Positions 55,509 to 63,766 of a DNA stretch of 64,000 nt are shown here, in pieces. A program made the position numbers and the translations under genes. This DNA is from Leisingera aquaemixtae (lineage in GTDB: Bacteria; Pseudomonadota; Alphaproteobacteria; Rhodobacterales; Rhodobacteraceae): contig NZ_CYSR01000022.1 of NCBI RefSeq assembly GCF_001458395.1, positions 1-64,000 of the forward strand. Direction: 5' to 3'. Numbering within the stretch: the first letter of the stretch is position 1; each line of letters opens with the position of its first letter. The notes under the pieces are model-generated. The model did no database searches and was not told where the DNA came from. It saw only the letters and a list, made by a program, of their open reading frames with translations.

Positions 55509-56849
55509 GTGGATCCTGCCTTGATCGGCCTTGTGGCCTTTGCTGTAATGCTTGTCCTCCTGGCCATTCGTGTGCCGATTGCCTTTGCCCTGATCGGCGT
55601 GGCGTCTGTGGCGGCCTTTTCGATTTTCGCCTTCCGGACCGGTACTTTCTTGCCGGAGCGCGCGTTCCGGGCCACATCGGCTCTGGTCTTCAACAACTCG
55701 TTCGACCTGCTGCATTCCTTTGACCTGTCGATGATCCCGCTATTCATTGCGCTGGGCAATATCGCTTACCGTGCCGGAATCACAACGGCGGTGTATGATG
55801 CGGCAAAGGTCTGGCTGTTGCGGGTGCGAGGCGGCATTGCGGTAGCCTCGGTCATGGGGTGCGGCGGGTTTTCCGCGATTACCGGTTCCAGTCTGGCATG
55901 CGCGTCGACCATGGGTAAAATCTGCACGCCTGAAATGCTGCGCCTTGGTTATGACCCAAGGCTGGCAACCGCCAGCGTCGCTGCCGGGGGCACACTTGGC
56001 TCTCTGATCCCTCCGAGCATCCTGTTCATCATCTATGCGATCTTTACCGAGACCTCGGTGAACAAGCTGTTCATTGCCGGCATCCTGCCGGGGCTGCTGA
56101 CGCTGGCCGGTTTTGTTCTGGTAATCGCGATGTGGATCAGAGCGGACCCGTCGGCGGTGCCCGCCTGCGGCGAAGCGGCCAGCATAGCGGACAAGGTGAA
56201 AGCGTTCCGCAGGGCTTGGCCCGCGGCGGTTATCTTTGCGGTAATTGTGGTCGGGATTTACGGCGGCTACTTTACCGCTACCGCGGCAGCGGCGGTGAGC
56301 GTGGTTCTGACCATGCTGATCGGCCTCGCGCAGCGGCAGCTGGATTTGTCCGGAATCTGGCAGGCTGTGCGGGAAACCTGTGTGCAAACTGCCGCGATTT
56401 TCTTTGTGGCAGCGGGTGCCAAGATATTTGTTGCGGCCATCGCGCTGACTGGAATGGCGCCGGCGCTGGTGGAGTGGGTTTCTGAGGCTGAGTTCTCGAC
56501 GGCTGCGCTGCTTCTTGCGATCTGCGCAGTCTATCTTGTGCTGGGCATGTTCTTGGATCCGATCGGTATCATGGTCCTGACCTTGCCGCTGGTCGTGCCG
56601 CTGGTGGAATCCTACGGGCTGAACCTGATCTGGTTTGGTGTGGTCGTGGTGAAGCTTCTTGAGATCGGCCTGATTACTCCGCCTGTGGGGCTGAACGTCT
56701 TTGTCCTGTCAAATGTCGTCGGCAAGGATGCCCCGGTCGGGATGGTGTTTTCCGGCATCTGGCGGTTCCTCAGCATTGACGTGGTCGTGCTGCTGCTGCT
56801 GGTGGCTTTCCCGTCAATCTCTCTGGTACTGTCAAATGCGGTTCAGTAG
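55509..56849 (+). CDS. TRAP transporter large permease (DctM)
   Basis: A 446-residue membrane protein of about twelve helices that forms the sodium-coupled channel. It starts with GTG at 55509 behind GAGGAG. MGCGGFSAITGSSLACASTM and GGTLGSLIPPSILFIIYAIF are the DctM signature loops, and ITPPVGLNVFVLSNVVG the second conserved repeat. The end overlaps the region just before the IclR gene, so that gene may be co-transcribed. Confidence 0.95.
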   Translation: MDPALIGLVAFAVMLVLLAIRVPIAFALIGVASVAAFSIFAFRTGTFLPERAFRATSALVFNNSFDLLHSFDLSMIPLFIALGNIAYRAGITTAVYDAAKVWLLRVRGGIAVASVMGCGGFSAITGSSLACASTMGKICTPEMLRLGYDPRLATASVAAGGTLGSLIPPSILFIIYAIFTETSVNKLFIAGILPGLLTLAGFVLVIAMWIRADPSAVPACGEAASIADKVKAFRRAWPAAVIFAVIVVGIYGGYFTATAAAAVSVVLTMLIGLAQRQLDLSGIWQAVRETCVQTAAIFFVAAGAKIFVAAIALTGMAPALVEWVSEAEFSTAALLLAICAVYLVLGMFLDPIGIMVLTLPLVVPLVESYGLNLIWFGVVVVKLLEIGLITPPVGLNVFVLSNVVGKDAPVGMVFSGIWRFLSIDVVVLLLLVAFPSISLVLSNAVQ

Positions 56850-56913
56850 TATCCGGCTGGTGAACAGCGGCGGCCCTGAACGGGCGCGACCCCAAACAGA
56901 CTCAGAGAATGCA

Positions 56914-57717
56914 ATGCCAGCCGATTCATCGGATAAAAGATTTGCCAATACACTGGCGCGGGGTCTGACAATCCTGAGGGCATTCCGTCCCACCGATGAC
57001 GGATTGGGCAATCTTGAAATCTCCGAACGCACCGGCATTCCGCGCCCGACAGTGTCGAGGCTGACCTTCACGCTGTGTGCGCTTGGATATTTGACACATG
57101 GACGGCGGCACGACAAATACCGCCTGGGTCCGGCGGCACTGGCGCTGGGGAACATCGCGGCAGCCTCATTTGCCTTTGTAGAGATTGCTTCGCCGGTGAT
57201 GCAGCGGCTGGCGGATGCAACAGGTACCTTGACAGCGATCAGCATCAAGGACGACCGGCGGATGCTGCTGACCAGAGCCTGGCGGCCGGTGAACTCTTCC
57301 TCGATCTGGCTGGACGTCGGCTACAGGATGCCGTTGCATACTTCTTCCAGCGGCAAAGCGTATCTGGGGGCGCTCAGCGATGAGGAATTTGCCCGCTTTC
57401 TTGAGAGCCGCGGGGATGAGCCCGAAGACCTGCTGGCGGAGTTTGCGGCAATCAGAACCGCCGCGCACGGCGAGATCCTGGCTGAAGGCTATACCCAGGT
57501 GCGGGGCGAAGACCGGTTTTCCGAGACCATCAACGCCGCTGCTGTGCCATACCGTCCGTCTGATTTGGGTGAGCCGGTGGCTTTTCTGGCAAGCTCCACT
57601 TCACAGCAGCTGTCTGATCAGCGGATCTCCGAAGAAGTCGGCCCGGCACTCGCCGAGGCAGTGGCTGAGGTCCGCAGGATGACAGGCCAGCAATCGGCGC
57701 TAGTGGTAAAGGGATAA
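56914..57717 (+). CDS. IclR-family transcriptional regulator
   Basis: A 267-residue regulator. The N-terminal winged helix-turn-helix contains LEISERTGIPRPTVSRLTFT, and the C-terminal effector domain has HTSSSGKAYLGAL and VRGEDRFSETINAAAVPY. The start 56914 has only a weak ribosome signal; ATG 56836 in frame, inside the end of dctM, is a possible alternative. It is the natural candidate for the four operator-like sites at 44162-44198 and 53749-53805. AzeR, an azelaic-acid-responsive regulator of dicarboxylate catabolism, also belongs to this family, in agreement with the pim-like genes; the ligand here is inferred. Confidence 0.93.
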   Translation: MPADSSDKRFANTLARGLTILRAFRPTDDGLGNLEISERTGIPRPTVSRLTFTLCALGYLTHGRRHDKYRLGPAALALGNIAAASFAFVEIASPVMQRLADATGTLTAISIKDDRRMLLTRAWRPVNSSSIWLDVGYRMPLHTSSSGKAYLGALSDEEFARFLESRGDEPEDLLAEFAAIRTAAHGEILAEGYTQVRGEDRFSETINAAAVPYRPSDLGEPVAFLASSTSQQLSDQRISEEVGPALAEAVAEVRRMTGQQSALVVKG

Positions 57718-57892
57718 GGCTGCCCAAGCGCTTCCGCGCCTATCGGCAGAACTGTTCCCGAACGGATGTGGCTGAAGGAGGCAAGCACAGCGGAACATGG
57801 TCTGGCCGTGTGACGTGATCTGGCCACGCAGACCACTTGTCAGCGACGGTCGTACCGCAAGGCGGCAAAGTGCTAAACATGACAGCCCTTAC

Positions 57893-59449
57893 TCAAAGAA
57901 GCTGTTTCAGCTCATCCAGCGTGCCGGCTTCCGAGGCCGGTTTGTCCGTCCTGATCCGGTTGATGCGGGGAAACCGCATGGCCAGGCCGCTCTTGTGGCG
58001 GCTGGATTGGTTCAAGCCTTCGAAGGCGACTTCCAGCACCAGCTCGGGCTTGACGGCGCGCACCGGCCCGAACCGGTCCGTGGTGTTGTTGCGCACGAAC
58101 CGGTCCAGCTCCTTCAGCTCAGCGTCGGTGAAGCCGAAATACGCCTTGCCCACGGGCACCAGATGGTTCCCCTGCCACACGCCAAAGGTGAAATCCGAAT
58201 AATAGCCCGAGCGTTTGCCATGACCGCGCTGCGCATACAGCATGACGGCGTCAACAAGCATCGGATCGTGCTTCCATTTGAACCAGTTGCCGCGTTTGCG
58301 CCCGGCAACATAAGCACTGCCGCGGCGCTTGATCATGACGCCTTCGACCACGCTTTCGGGCGGGTTTGCGCGCAGCTCTGCCAGCTCTTGCCAGCTGGCA
58401 AAGGCAAGGGCAGGGGAGAGATCGATGCGCGGATCGCTGAGTTCAGCCACAACATCCCGCAGTCTGGTTTGCCGCTGAACCAGCGGCCGCGTCCGCCAGT
58501 CTTCGCCATTCCAGAACAGCAGATCATAGGCCCGAAACGCTGCAGGATGGCTGGCCAAAATGGCTTTGCCGGGCTTCTTGCGGCCCAAACGCTTTTGCAG
58601 ATCGCCAAACGGGGCAATGCCGCCACCGCGCTTGACCAGCAGTTCGCCGTCCAGCGTGCCCTCAAAGTTGAGGGCGCCGATAACATCGGGGAATGATCGC
58701 GAAATGTCCTCTCCCGTGCGGGAATAGAGACGCCGCGTGCCACTGTCATTCACCGCCTGAACGCGAATGCCGTCCCACTTCCATTCCGCTGTGAAATCGG
58801 CCGGTGCGAACTCTGCCAGATCGTCCAGGTTGGTGGCTGTCGACAGCATCACCGGCCGGAAGGGGGCAGCCGCGAGGCTTACCGGCTTTTCACCGCCTTC
58901 TAGCCAGGCAAACAGGGGCAGATACGGCGGGGAAAGCCCGTGCCAAAGTTCTTCGATCTCGGTGACCTCAACACCGCCAAACCGGGCCAGCGCCGTCCTG
59001 GCAAGCTGAGCCGACACCCCGACACGCAAGCCCCCGGTGGCCAGTTTCAGATAGGCATAGCGCTGCGAAGGCGTCATGTGCGTCAGGCGGCGGGCAATCA
59101 AGGCAGGCAGCTCTGCCTTTGCGGTGGCGGCCAGTTCCTCCACCGCATCGGTCAGGGGCATGTCTGCCACCGTGCCGGAATGCGGCCAGATCAGCGCAAC
59201 GGTCTCTGCCAGGTCGCCGACAAACTCATAGGACAGGCGGAACAGTTCGGCATCTGTCTCCTCTGCCACCAGCCCCCGCAGAAGGGAGGGCGTCACATTG
59301 CGCAGCGCAAGATCACCCGTAAAGGCGGCAAGCGCGTAGCCGCGTTCAGGATCCGGCATCGAGCGGAAGGCCTCTACCAGATGCGCGATCTTGCCGTTGC
59401 GCGACGGCGTAAAGGCAAGCTGCTCCAGAACACGGGCAAAAGACTGCAT
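57893..59449 (-). CDS. ATP-dependent DNA ligase
   Basis: A 518-residue ligase of the bacterial LigB/LigC-like repair type. The N-terminal alpha-helical DNA-binding domain (about 1-190) is followed by the nucleotidyltransferase core with the adenylated Lys in AEWKWDGIRVQA (KxDG motif), LDGELLV, and VEGVMIKRRGSAYVAGRKRG. The OB domain follows. It is encoded directly behind an exonuclease, with an overlapping start/stop. Such ligases act with the exonuclease, the Lhr helicase and an MPE phosphoesterase in a DNA repair cluster; the latter two are absent here. Confidence 0.95.
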   Translation of the reverse strand: MQSFARVLEQLAFTPSRNGKIAHLVEAFRSMPDPERGYALAAFTGDLALRNVTPSLLRGLVAEETDAELFRLSYEFVGDLAETVALIWPHSGTVADMPLTDAVEELAATAKAELPALIARRLTHMTPSQRYAYLKLATGGLRVGVSAQLARTALARFGGVEVTEIEELWHGLSPPYLPLFAWLEGGEKPVSLAAAPFRPVMLSTATNLDDLAEFAPADFTAEWKWDGIRVQAVNDSGTRRLYSRTGEDISRSFPDVIGALNFEGTLDGELLVKRGGGIAPFGDLQKRLGRKKPGKAILASHPAAFRAYDLLFWNGEDWRTRPLVQRQTRLRDVVAELSDPRIDLSPALAFASWQELAELRANPPESVVEGVMIKRRGSAYVAGRKRGNWFKWKHDPMLVDAVMLYAQRGHGKRSGYYSDFTFGVWQGNHLVPVGKAYFGFTDAELKELDRFVRNNTTDRFGPVRAVKPELVLEVAFEGLNQSSRHKSGLAMRFPRINRIRTDKPASEAGTLDELKQLL

Positions 59450-60462
59450 CAGTCCGCTTCCTCCTCATAGCCGACCAGCCGCAGCGGGCGGGCGGCGATC
59501 TGGTTCAACTCGCACCAGCGCACCAGCGCGTCCTCCCGGCCATGCGTGACCCACACCTGTTGCGGTGCCAGTTCCTGGATGGTCCGCGTCAGATCCTGCC
59601 AGTCGGCGTGGTCGCTGAGGATCAGCGGCAGCTCAACACCGCGCTGGCGGGCCCGCGCGCGCACCTGCATCCAGCCGCTTGCAAAACAGATGACCGGATC
59701 GGGAAAGCGCTGCGCCCAGGTTGCCGCAAACGCCGAGGGCGGGCCAAGGATGATCTGCCCCTTGAAGGCTGCCTTGCCGTCACCGGTTGTCGCCGGGCGC
59801 AGGTCGCCGAGGTCAATGCCCTGTTCGATGTGGTAGTCGCACAGCCGCTGCAACGCGCCGTGGATATAGATGGGCTGCTCCCAGCCTGCCTGCCTCAGCA
59901 GCGCTATGACCCGCTGCGCCTTGCCCAAGGCGTAGGCGCCGACGAGATGGCAGCGGTCAGGCTGCGCGGCGACGGACCGCAGCAGTTTTTCGATCTCGGA
60001 AAGGGGCGCGGGATGGTTGAAGACAGGCAGGCCAAAGGTCGCCTCGGTCACGAAGATATCGCAGGGCGCCAGCTGGAACGGCGCGCAGGCCGGGTTGTCA
60101 GCCCGCGCATAGTCGCCAGAGACGGTGATGGCGGTGCTGCCATCGTCCACCGTGATCTGGCAGGACCCGAGAACGTGACCGGCCGGGGTGAATGCCACGC
60201 GAATGCCGCCTGCCTCCGTTTGGCCTTCTACTGGAATACGGGTGTCGCAAAACGCCTCGCCGTAACGGATCGCCATGATGTCCAGCGTCTGCGGGCTGGC
60301 CCAGACGGTGCCGTGCCCTGCGCGCGCATGGTCGGCATGGCCATGCGTGATCATCGCGCGCGGCACCGGCCGCACCGGATCGATGAAAAAATCGCCCGCC
60401 GGGCAGTAAAGCCCCTCCGGGCGCGGATGCAGCAGCTGTTCCGGGGGGCGTGAAGCGGTCAA
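59449..60462 (-). CDS. Ligase-associated DNA exonuclease (metallo-beta-lactamase fold)
   Basis: A 337-residue metallo-beta-lactamase/beta-CASP protein. The metal ligands start with ITHGHADHARAGHG (HxHxDH), FTPAGHVLGSC and ILSDHADWQDL follow. It belongs to the exonucleases found with ATP-dependent ligases, which share this fold with mRNA-processing and SNM1/Pso2 repair nucleases. The stop overlaps the ligase start by one base. Together they probably process and seal DNA ends. Confidence 0.93.
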   Translation of the reverse strand: MTASRPPEQLLHPRPEGLYCPAGDFFIDPVRPVPRAMITHGHADHARAGHGTVWASPQTLDIMAIRYGEAFCDTRIPVEGQTEAGGIRVAFTPAGHVLGSCQITVDDGSTAITVSGDYARADNPACAPFQLAPCDIFVTEATFGLPVFNHPAPLSEIEKLLRSVAAQPDRCHLVGAYALGKAQRVIALLRQAGWEQPIYIHGALQRLCDYHIEQGIDLGDLRPATTGDGKAAFKGQIILGPPSAFAATWAQRFPDPVICFASGWMQVRARARQRGVELPLILSDHADWQDLTRTIQELAPQQVWVTHGREDALVRWCELNQIAARPLRLVGYEEEAD

Positions 60463-60519
60463 AATGCAGTACCCGTTTGCAACCTTCTCAGAGACGTCGC
60501 ACTAGAGTTAAGCTGCCTT

Positions 60520-60595
60520 GGGCGCCGAACAAGGGGCGCCCTCCGGCACGCCAGGCGGGTGCCGCACCTGACCTGCGGAAGGAAACCCGCCTTGG
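60520..60595. repeat. Two stacked inverted repeats between exonuclease and dctM genes
   Basis: First: GGGCGCC (60520-60526) with GGCGCCC (60535-60541). Second: CCAGGCGGGT (60551-60560) with ACCCGCCTTGG (60585-60595, one bulge), enclosing CCGCA/TGCGG (60562-60566 with 60574-60578). They lie in the spacer upstream of the exo-ligase unit and downstream of dctM. They may terminate the TRAP operon or form a structured RNA. Confidence 0.5.
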
Positions 60596-60644
60596 TTGTA
60601 GGTTCCAGGCAGCACAGCCGCAGCCCCGCCGCAAAGGCGGCCGC

Positions 60645-61961
60645 CTATCTTGCCATCAGCCCCGGCAGCCAGGTGCCCACGGCCGGCTGCCAGACAACCA
60701 ACGCCAGCACCGCCAGCTTGATCACCAGGAAAGGCGTGACCGCGGCATAGATGTGCTTCATCCCGATGCCCTCCGGCGCCACGCCTCGCATCACGAACAG
60801 CAACAGCCCGAAGGGCGGGGTCAGCAGGCCGATCTCCATGGTCAGCAGGTAGACCACGCCCAGCACCAGTTCGTTGATCCCCATCTGTCCCGCCAGCGGC
60901 ACAAACACCGGCACGGTGACCATCAGCATCGACACCTGATCGACGAAACAGCCGAGCAGCAGCAGGATCACGATCATGCCAACCAGCACCATGGTGGGGG
61001 TCGGGTCCACCGCGTTGATTGCCTTGATCAGCCCATTGGTGGCGCCGCTGAAGGACAGCACCTGGGCAAAGGTCTGGCTGGCGGCCATGATGAAAAGGAT
61101 CATCACCGACAGCTTCACGGTTTCCATCAGCGCCTTGGCGACCTTGTCAAACGACAGCGAGCGGTAGGCCGCACCGGTGGCAAGCGCCGCCAGACAGCCA
61201 AGCGCGGCGGATTCCGTAGGCGTGGCGAAACCCAGCAGCAGGCTGCCGATCACCACGGCGAACAGCACCGACAGCGGCGCCACATATACCAGGAAGGGCC
61301 GCCAGCGCTCTCCCAGACTCATCTGGGGCAGGTCGTCCGGCGGCGCCACCGTTGGATCCAGCAGGCTGCGGGTCACGATATAGACGACGAAGGCGGCGGC
61401 CAGCAGCAGCGCAGGCATGACGCCCGCCACCAGCAGCCCGGCGATGGAAATCCCTGCCAAACTGCCGACCAGCACCGCCAGCGCCGACGGCGGAATGAGC
61501 ATGGCAATGGCGCCCGAGGCCATGATCGGCCCCATCGCCATGGTCGGGTGATAGCCCCGCTGCAGCATCCCCGGCATCAGGGTGGAGCCCAGCATGGCGG
61601 TATTGGCGATGGTCGATCCTGACAGCGCGGCAAAGATGGTGCCACCGAACACCGTGACCACCGACAGCCGCCCGGGCACCCGGGTGACCACCCGCTCGAT
61701 CGCGTCGATGGCGCGGTGGGCGATGCCGGTCTGGAACAGGATCTCTCCCATCAGGATGAACAGCGGGATCGGCGCCATCTGGAAATTGGCAATTGACTGG
61801 GTGGCATTGCGCGCCAGCTGCAGCAGGCCGCGGTCGCCGCCCAGCACCTCGTAAGCGCCGATCATGGTGACGGTGATGAAGGCGAAGGCCACCGGCAGAC
61901 CGATCAGCAGCAGCGCGGCCAGGCCGCCCAGCATCAGCGACAGAGTAAGGATCCAGTCCAT
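60645..61961 (-). CDS. TRAP transporter large permease (DctM), second system
   Basis: A 438-residue DctM protein. Membrane helices begin at MDWILTLSLMLGGLAALLLI. FGGTIFAALSGSTIANTAML, PSALAVLVGSLAGISIAGLL and GLLTPPFGLLLFVMRGVAPE are conserved. The start at 61961 gives the usual short N-terminus. It is the last gene of a dctPQM operon on the minus strand. Confidence 0.95.
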   Translation of the reverse strand: MDWILTLSLMLGGLAALLLIGLPVAFAFITVTMIGAYEVLGGDRGLLQLARNATQSIANFQMAPIPLFILMGEILFQTGIAHRAIDAIERVVTRVPGRLSVVTVFGGTIFAALSGSTIANTAMLGSTLMPGMLQRGYHPTMAMGPIMASGAIAMLIPPSALAVLVGSLAGISIAGLLVAGVMPALLLAAAFVVYIVTRSLLDPTVAPPDDLPQMSLGERWRPFLVYVAPLSVLFAVVIGSLLLGFATPTESAALGCLAALATGAAYRSLSFDKVAKALMETVKLSVMILFIMAASQTFAQVLSFSGATNGLIKAINAVDPTPTMVLVGMIVILLLLGCFVDQVSMLMVTVPVFVPLAGQMGINELVLGVVYLLTMEIGLLTPPFGLLLFVMRGVAPEGIGMKHIYAAVTPFLVIKLAVLALVVWQPAVGTWLPGLMAR

Positions 61962-61972
61962 CGGCAGTCCTT

Positions 61973-62473
61973 TCAGAGGCCGGAGAGCGGCGCGTCTGCC
62001 GCCGCGGGGCGGAAGATCTTGCGCAGAAATTCGAGGGTGCACAGCGCCATCGACAACGGCAGCACTGTCAGCGTCCACCATTCCGGGAAGGTGAACGCCG
62101 TGCGCACCATGGAGCCGCGGGCATAAGATTGCATCAGCGCCTGCAGCCCGGCCCATCCAAGGAGGGCACAGGTTGCCGCGCCCAGCAGGCAGGCCGCCAC
62201 AACGACCCTGCGGCGGGCGCGCGGCGGCAGGCCATGGGTGATCAGGTCAACCTGCACATGGGCGTTGAGGCGCAGCACCCAGGGCGCCCCGAGGAATGCC
62301 GCCGCCATCAGCCCGTATTCGATGGCATCGAGCGCGCCGTAGATCACCGGCAGGCCGAGGTTGCGCAACAGCACATTGAGCGGAATCACCAGGGTGATCG
62401 CGGCGAGAAGGGCAGCGCTGAGCACGGCCAGGCCGGTGAGCAGGGCGCCGAAACTGCGGTCTAAGCGGGTCAT
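61973..62473 (-). CDS. TRAP transporter small permease (DctQ), second system
   Basis: A 166-residue, four-helix protein (LLTGLAVLSAALLAAITLVI, VVVAACLLGAATCALLGW). LNAHVQVDLITHGLPPRARR is the typical cytoplasmic loop. ATG 62473 is chosen over GTG 62479. It lies 11 bp before dctM and 40 bp behind dctP, separated from the latter by a strong hairpin. Confidence 0.9.
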   Translation of the reverse strand: MTRLDRSFGALLTGLAVLSAALLAAITLVIPLNVLLRNLGLPVIYGALDAIEYGLMAAAFLGAPWVLRLNAHVQVDLITHGLPPRARRRVVVAACLLGAATCALLGWAGLQALMQSYARGSMVRTAFTFPEWWTLTVLPLSMALCTLEFLRKIFRPAAADAPLSGL

Positions 62474-62485
62474 GGGCACAGAGGC

Positions 62486-62506
62486 GGGGCGGCATCAGGC
62501 CGCCCC
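62486..62506 (-). terminator. Hairpin between dctP and dctQ, probable attenuator
   Basis: GGGGCGGC (62486-62493) and GCCGCCCC (62499-62506) form a perfect 8-bp GC stem with a 5-base loop, 7 bp after the dctP stop. Without a T-tract it probably protects the dctP mRNA end and lowers expression of the permeases, as binding proteins are needed in excess. Confidence 0.6.
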
Positions 62507-62513
62507 GGTCCCA

Positions 62514-63482
62514 TCACTTCAGCAGGCAGGCCTGCAGCTTTTCCCCAAGCTGCGGGTCTGTCTTCATCACTTCGCCCCAGCCTTCGGTCTGCGCGGTCTC
62601 GCTCCACAGCTTCCCGTTCTCGCCGTCCAGGGTAATGGTCTTGATCCCCGCCTCGGCCTGGGCTTTGGCCTCGGCCTCGTTGCGGGCGATGTTCCCGGCG
62701 TTCTGCTCTTCGATCCAGGCCGCGCCTTTTTCCAGCAGGGCGCGCTGCTCATCGCTCAGGCCGTTCCAGCTGTCGAGGTTGACCAGGAAGTTCACGTCCA
62801 CCTGATAAAAGCCGGGATCGACGCGATAGGCGGTCTGTTCGTGCCAGCCAAGGTCCAGCACGCCCTGGCTGGGCCAGCCATAGCCGTCGATCGCCCCGCG
62901 CTCCAGCGCGGTGTAGACCTCGCCCGGTGCGGTGCGCACCAGCGTGGCCCCCAGTTTTTCGAACATGGCGCGGTAGACCGGCGTGGTGCGGATGGTCAGT
63001 CCGGTCAGGTCCGGGCCTTCCAGCGGCTTGGTCAGATATAGATGATAATTCATGTGATCACCCACGCGGGCGAGGTATTTCACACCCATCTGGTCCTGGT
63101 GGACCTGGTCGATCAACTCGTAGCAGCCATTCGCCCGCTGGTCCTGAATGGTGTTCTGCGCCAGGTGCAGCGCGTCGCCGGCAGGCAGCAGGTTCGGATA
63201 GTAGGCGGTGGTGTTGTTGGCGATGTCGACGATCCCCGCCTGCACTGCATTGCCCAGTTCAAAGGGCGGCACGGCTTCCGGCCCGCCCAGCAGGTCGATC
63301 TGCACCACACCCTCTCCGTTCTCGTTGACCCAGTCAACGAAGGCTTCGAAATCACGGGAAAAAGTTGTGCCGGTGGCAAAGGCAGTCACCGCCTTCAGCG
63401 TGACTTCCCCGGCCTGGGCAGAGGCGGTGGTGAGCGTGGCAGCCCCTAAAAGGACGGCGGCGGAAAGTGTGCGGAATGTCAT
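62514..63482 (-). CDS. TRAP transporter substrate-binding protein (DctP), second system
   Basis: A 322-residue periplasmic protein. The signal peptide is about MTFRTLSAAVLLGAATLTTA with cleavage after SAQA. TIRTTPVYRAMFEKLGATLV has the ligand-contact Arg, and VYTALERGAIDGYGWP the conserved specificity loop. An upstream in-frame ATG (63608) would place 42 non-signal residues first and is rejected. The ligand is unknown. Confidence 0.92.
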   Translation of the reverse strand: MTFRTLSAAVLLGAATLTTASAQAGEVTLKAVTAFATGTTFSRDFEAFVDWVNENGEGVVQIDLLGGPEAVPPFELGNAVQAGIVDIANNTTAYYPNLLPAGDALHLAQNTIQDQRANGCYELIDQVHQDQMGVKYLARVGDHMNYHLYLTKPLEGPDLTGLTIRTTPVYRAMFEKLGATLVRTAPGEVYTALERGAIDGYGWPSQGVLDLGWHEQTAYRVDPGFYQVDVNFLVNLDSWNGLSDEQRALLEKGAAWIEEQNAGNIARNEAEAKAQAEAGIKTITLDGENGKLWSETAQTEGWGEVMKTDPQLGEKLQACLLK

Positions 63483-63613
63483 GTTGGTCTCCCTGGATGT
63501 GTGGCGGCGCGCAGACCGGGCGGTTTGCTGTCCCTTGTTTTCCGGGCGCCCTTGAAAAAGCCTAGGTCCAGGCTGTCTCACCTTCAAGCATGAAGTTTTA
63601 AGCTTCAAGTAAG

Positions 63614-63635
63614 TTTATATGCAAACGCATAAAAA
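63614..63635. promoter_or_regulatory. Operator-like inverted repeat upstream of the second TRAP operon
   Basis: TTTATATGC-AAAC-GCATAAAAA: arms TATGC/GCATA are perfect and extend past one mismatch. It lies 130 bp before dctP. CTTCA-AGCA-TGAAG (63582-63595) lies between. The arms look like a dimeric repressor site (GntR or LacI type); no regulator is in view. Confidence 0.45.
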
Positions 63636-63766
63636 ACTTTGGTGGCGCAGCTATGTCAGGCGGTCGGCGGCCCGGTTGATTCGGAATTTCGCGACCGCTG
63701 TCCTTCCCTGACCGGCGCAATAGCCGCGCATCCACCCCCCGCGACCTGCCGGCCGCCTTGGCCCGG

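Noticed and set aside
60560-60592. GGAAGGAA within CTGCGGAAGGAAACC recalls the SRP RNA (ffs) tetraloop region
   Set aside because: The bases on each side do not form the conserved symmetric loop and GNRA stem; the stretch pairs better as the CCGCA/TGCGG hairpin.
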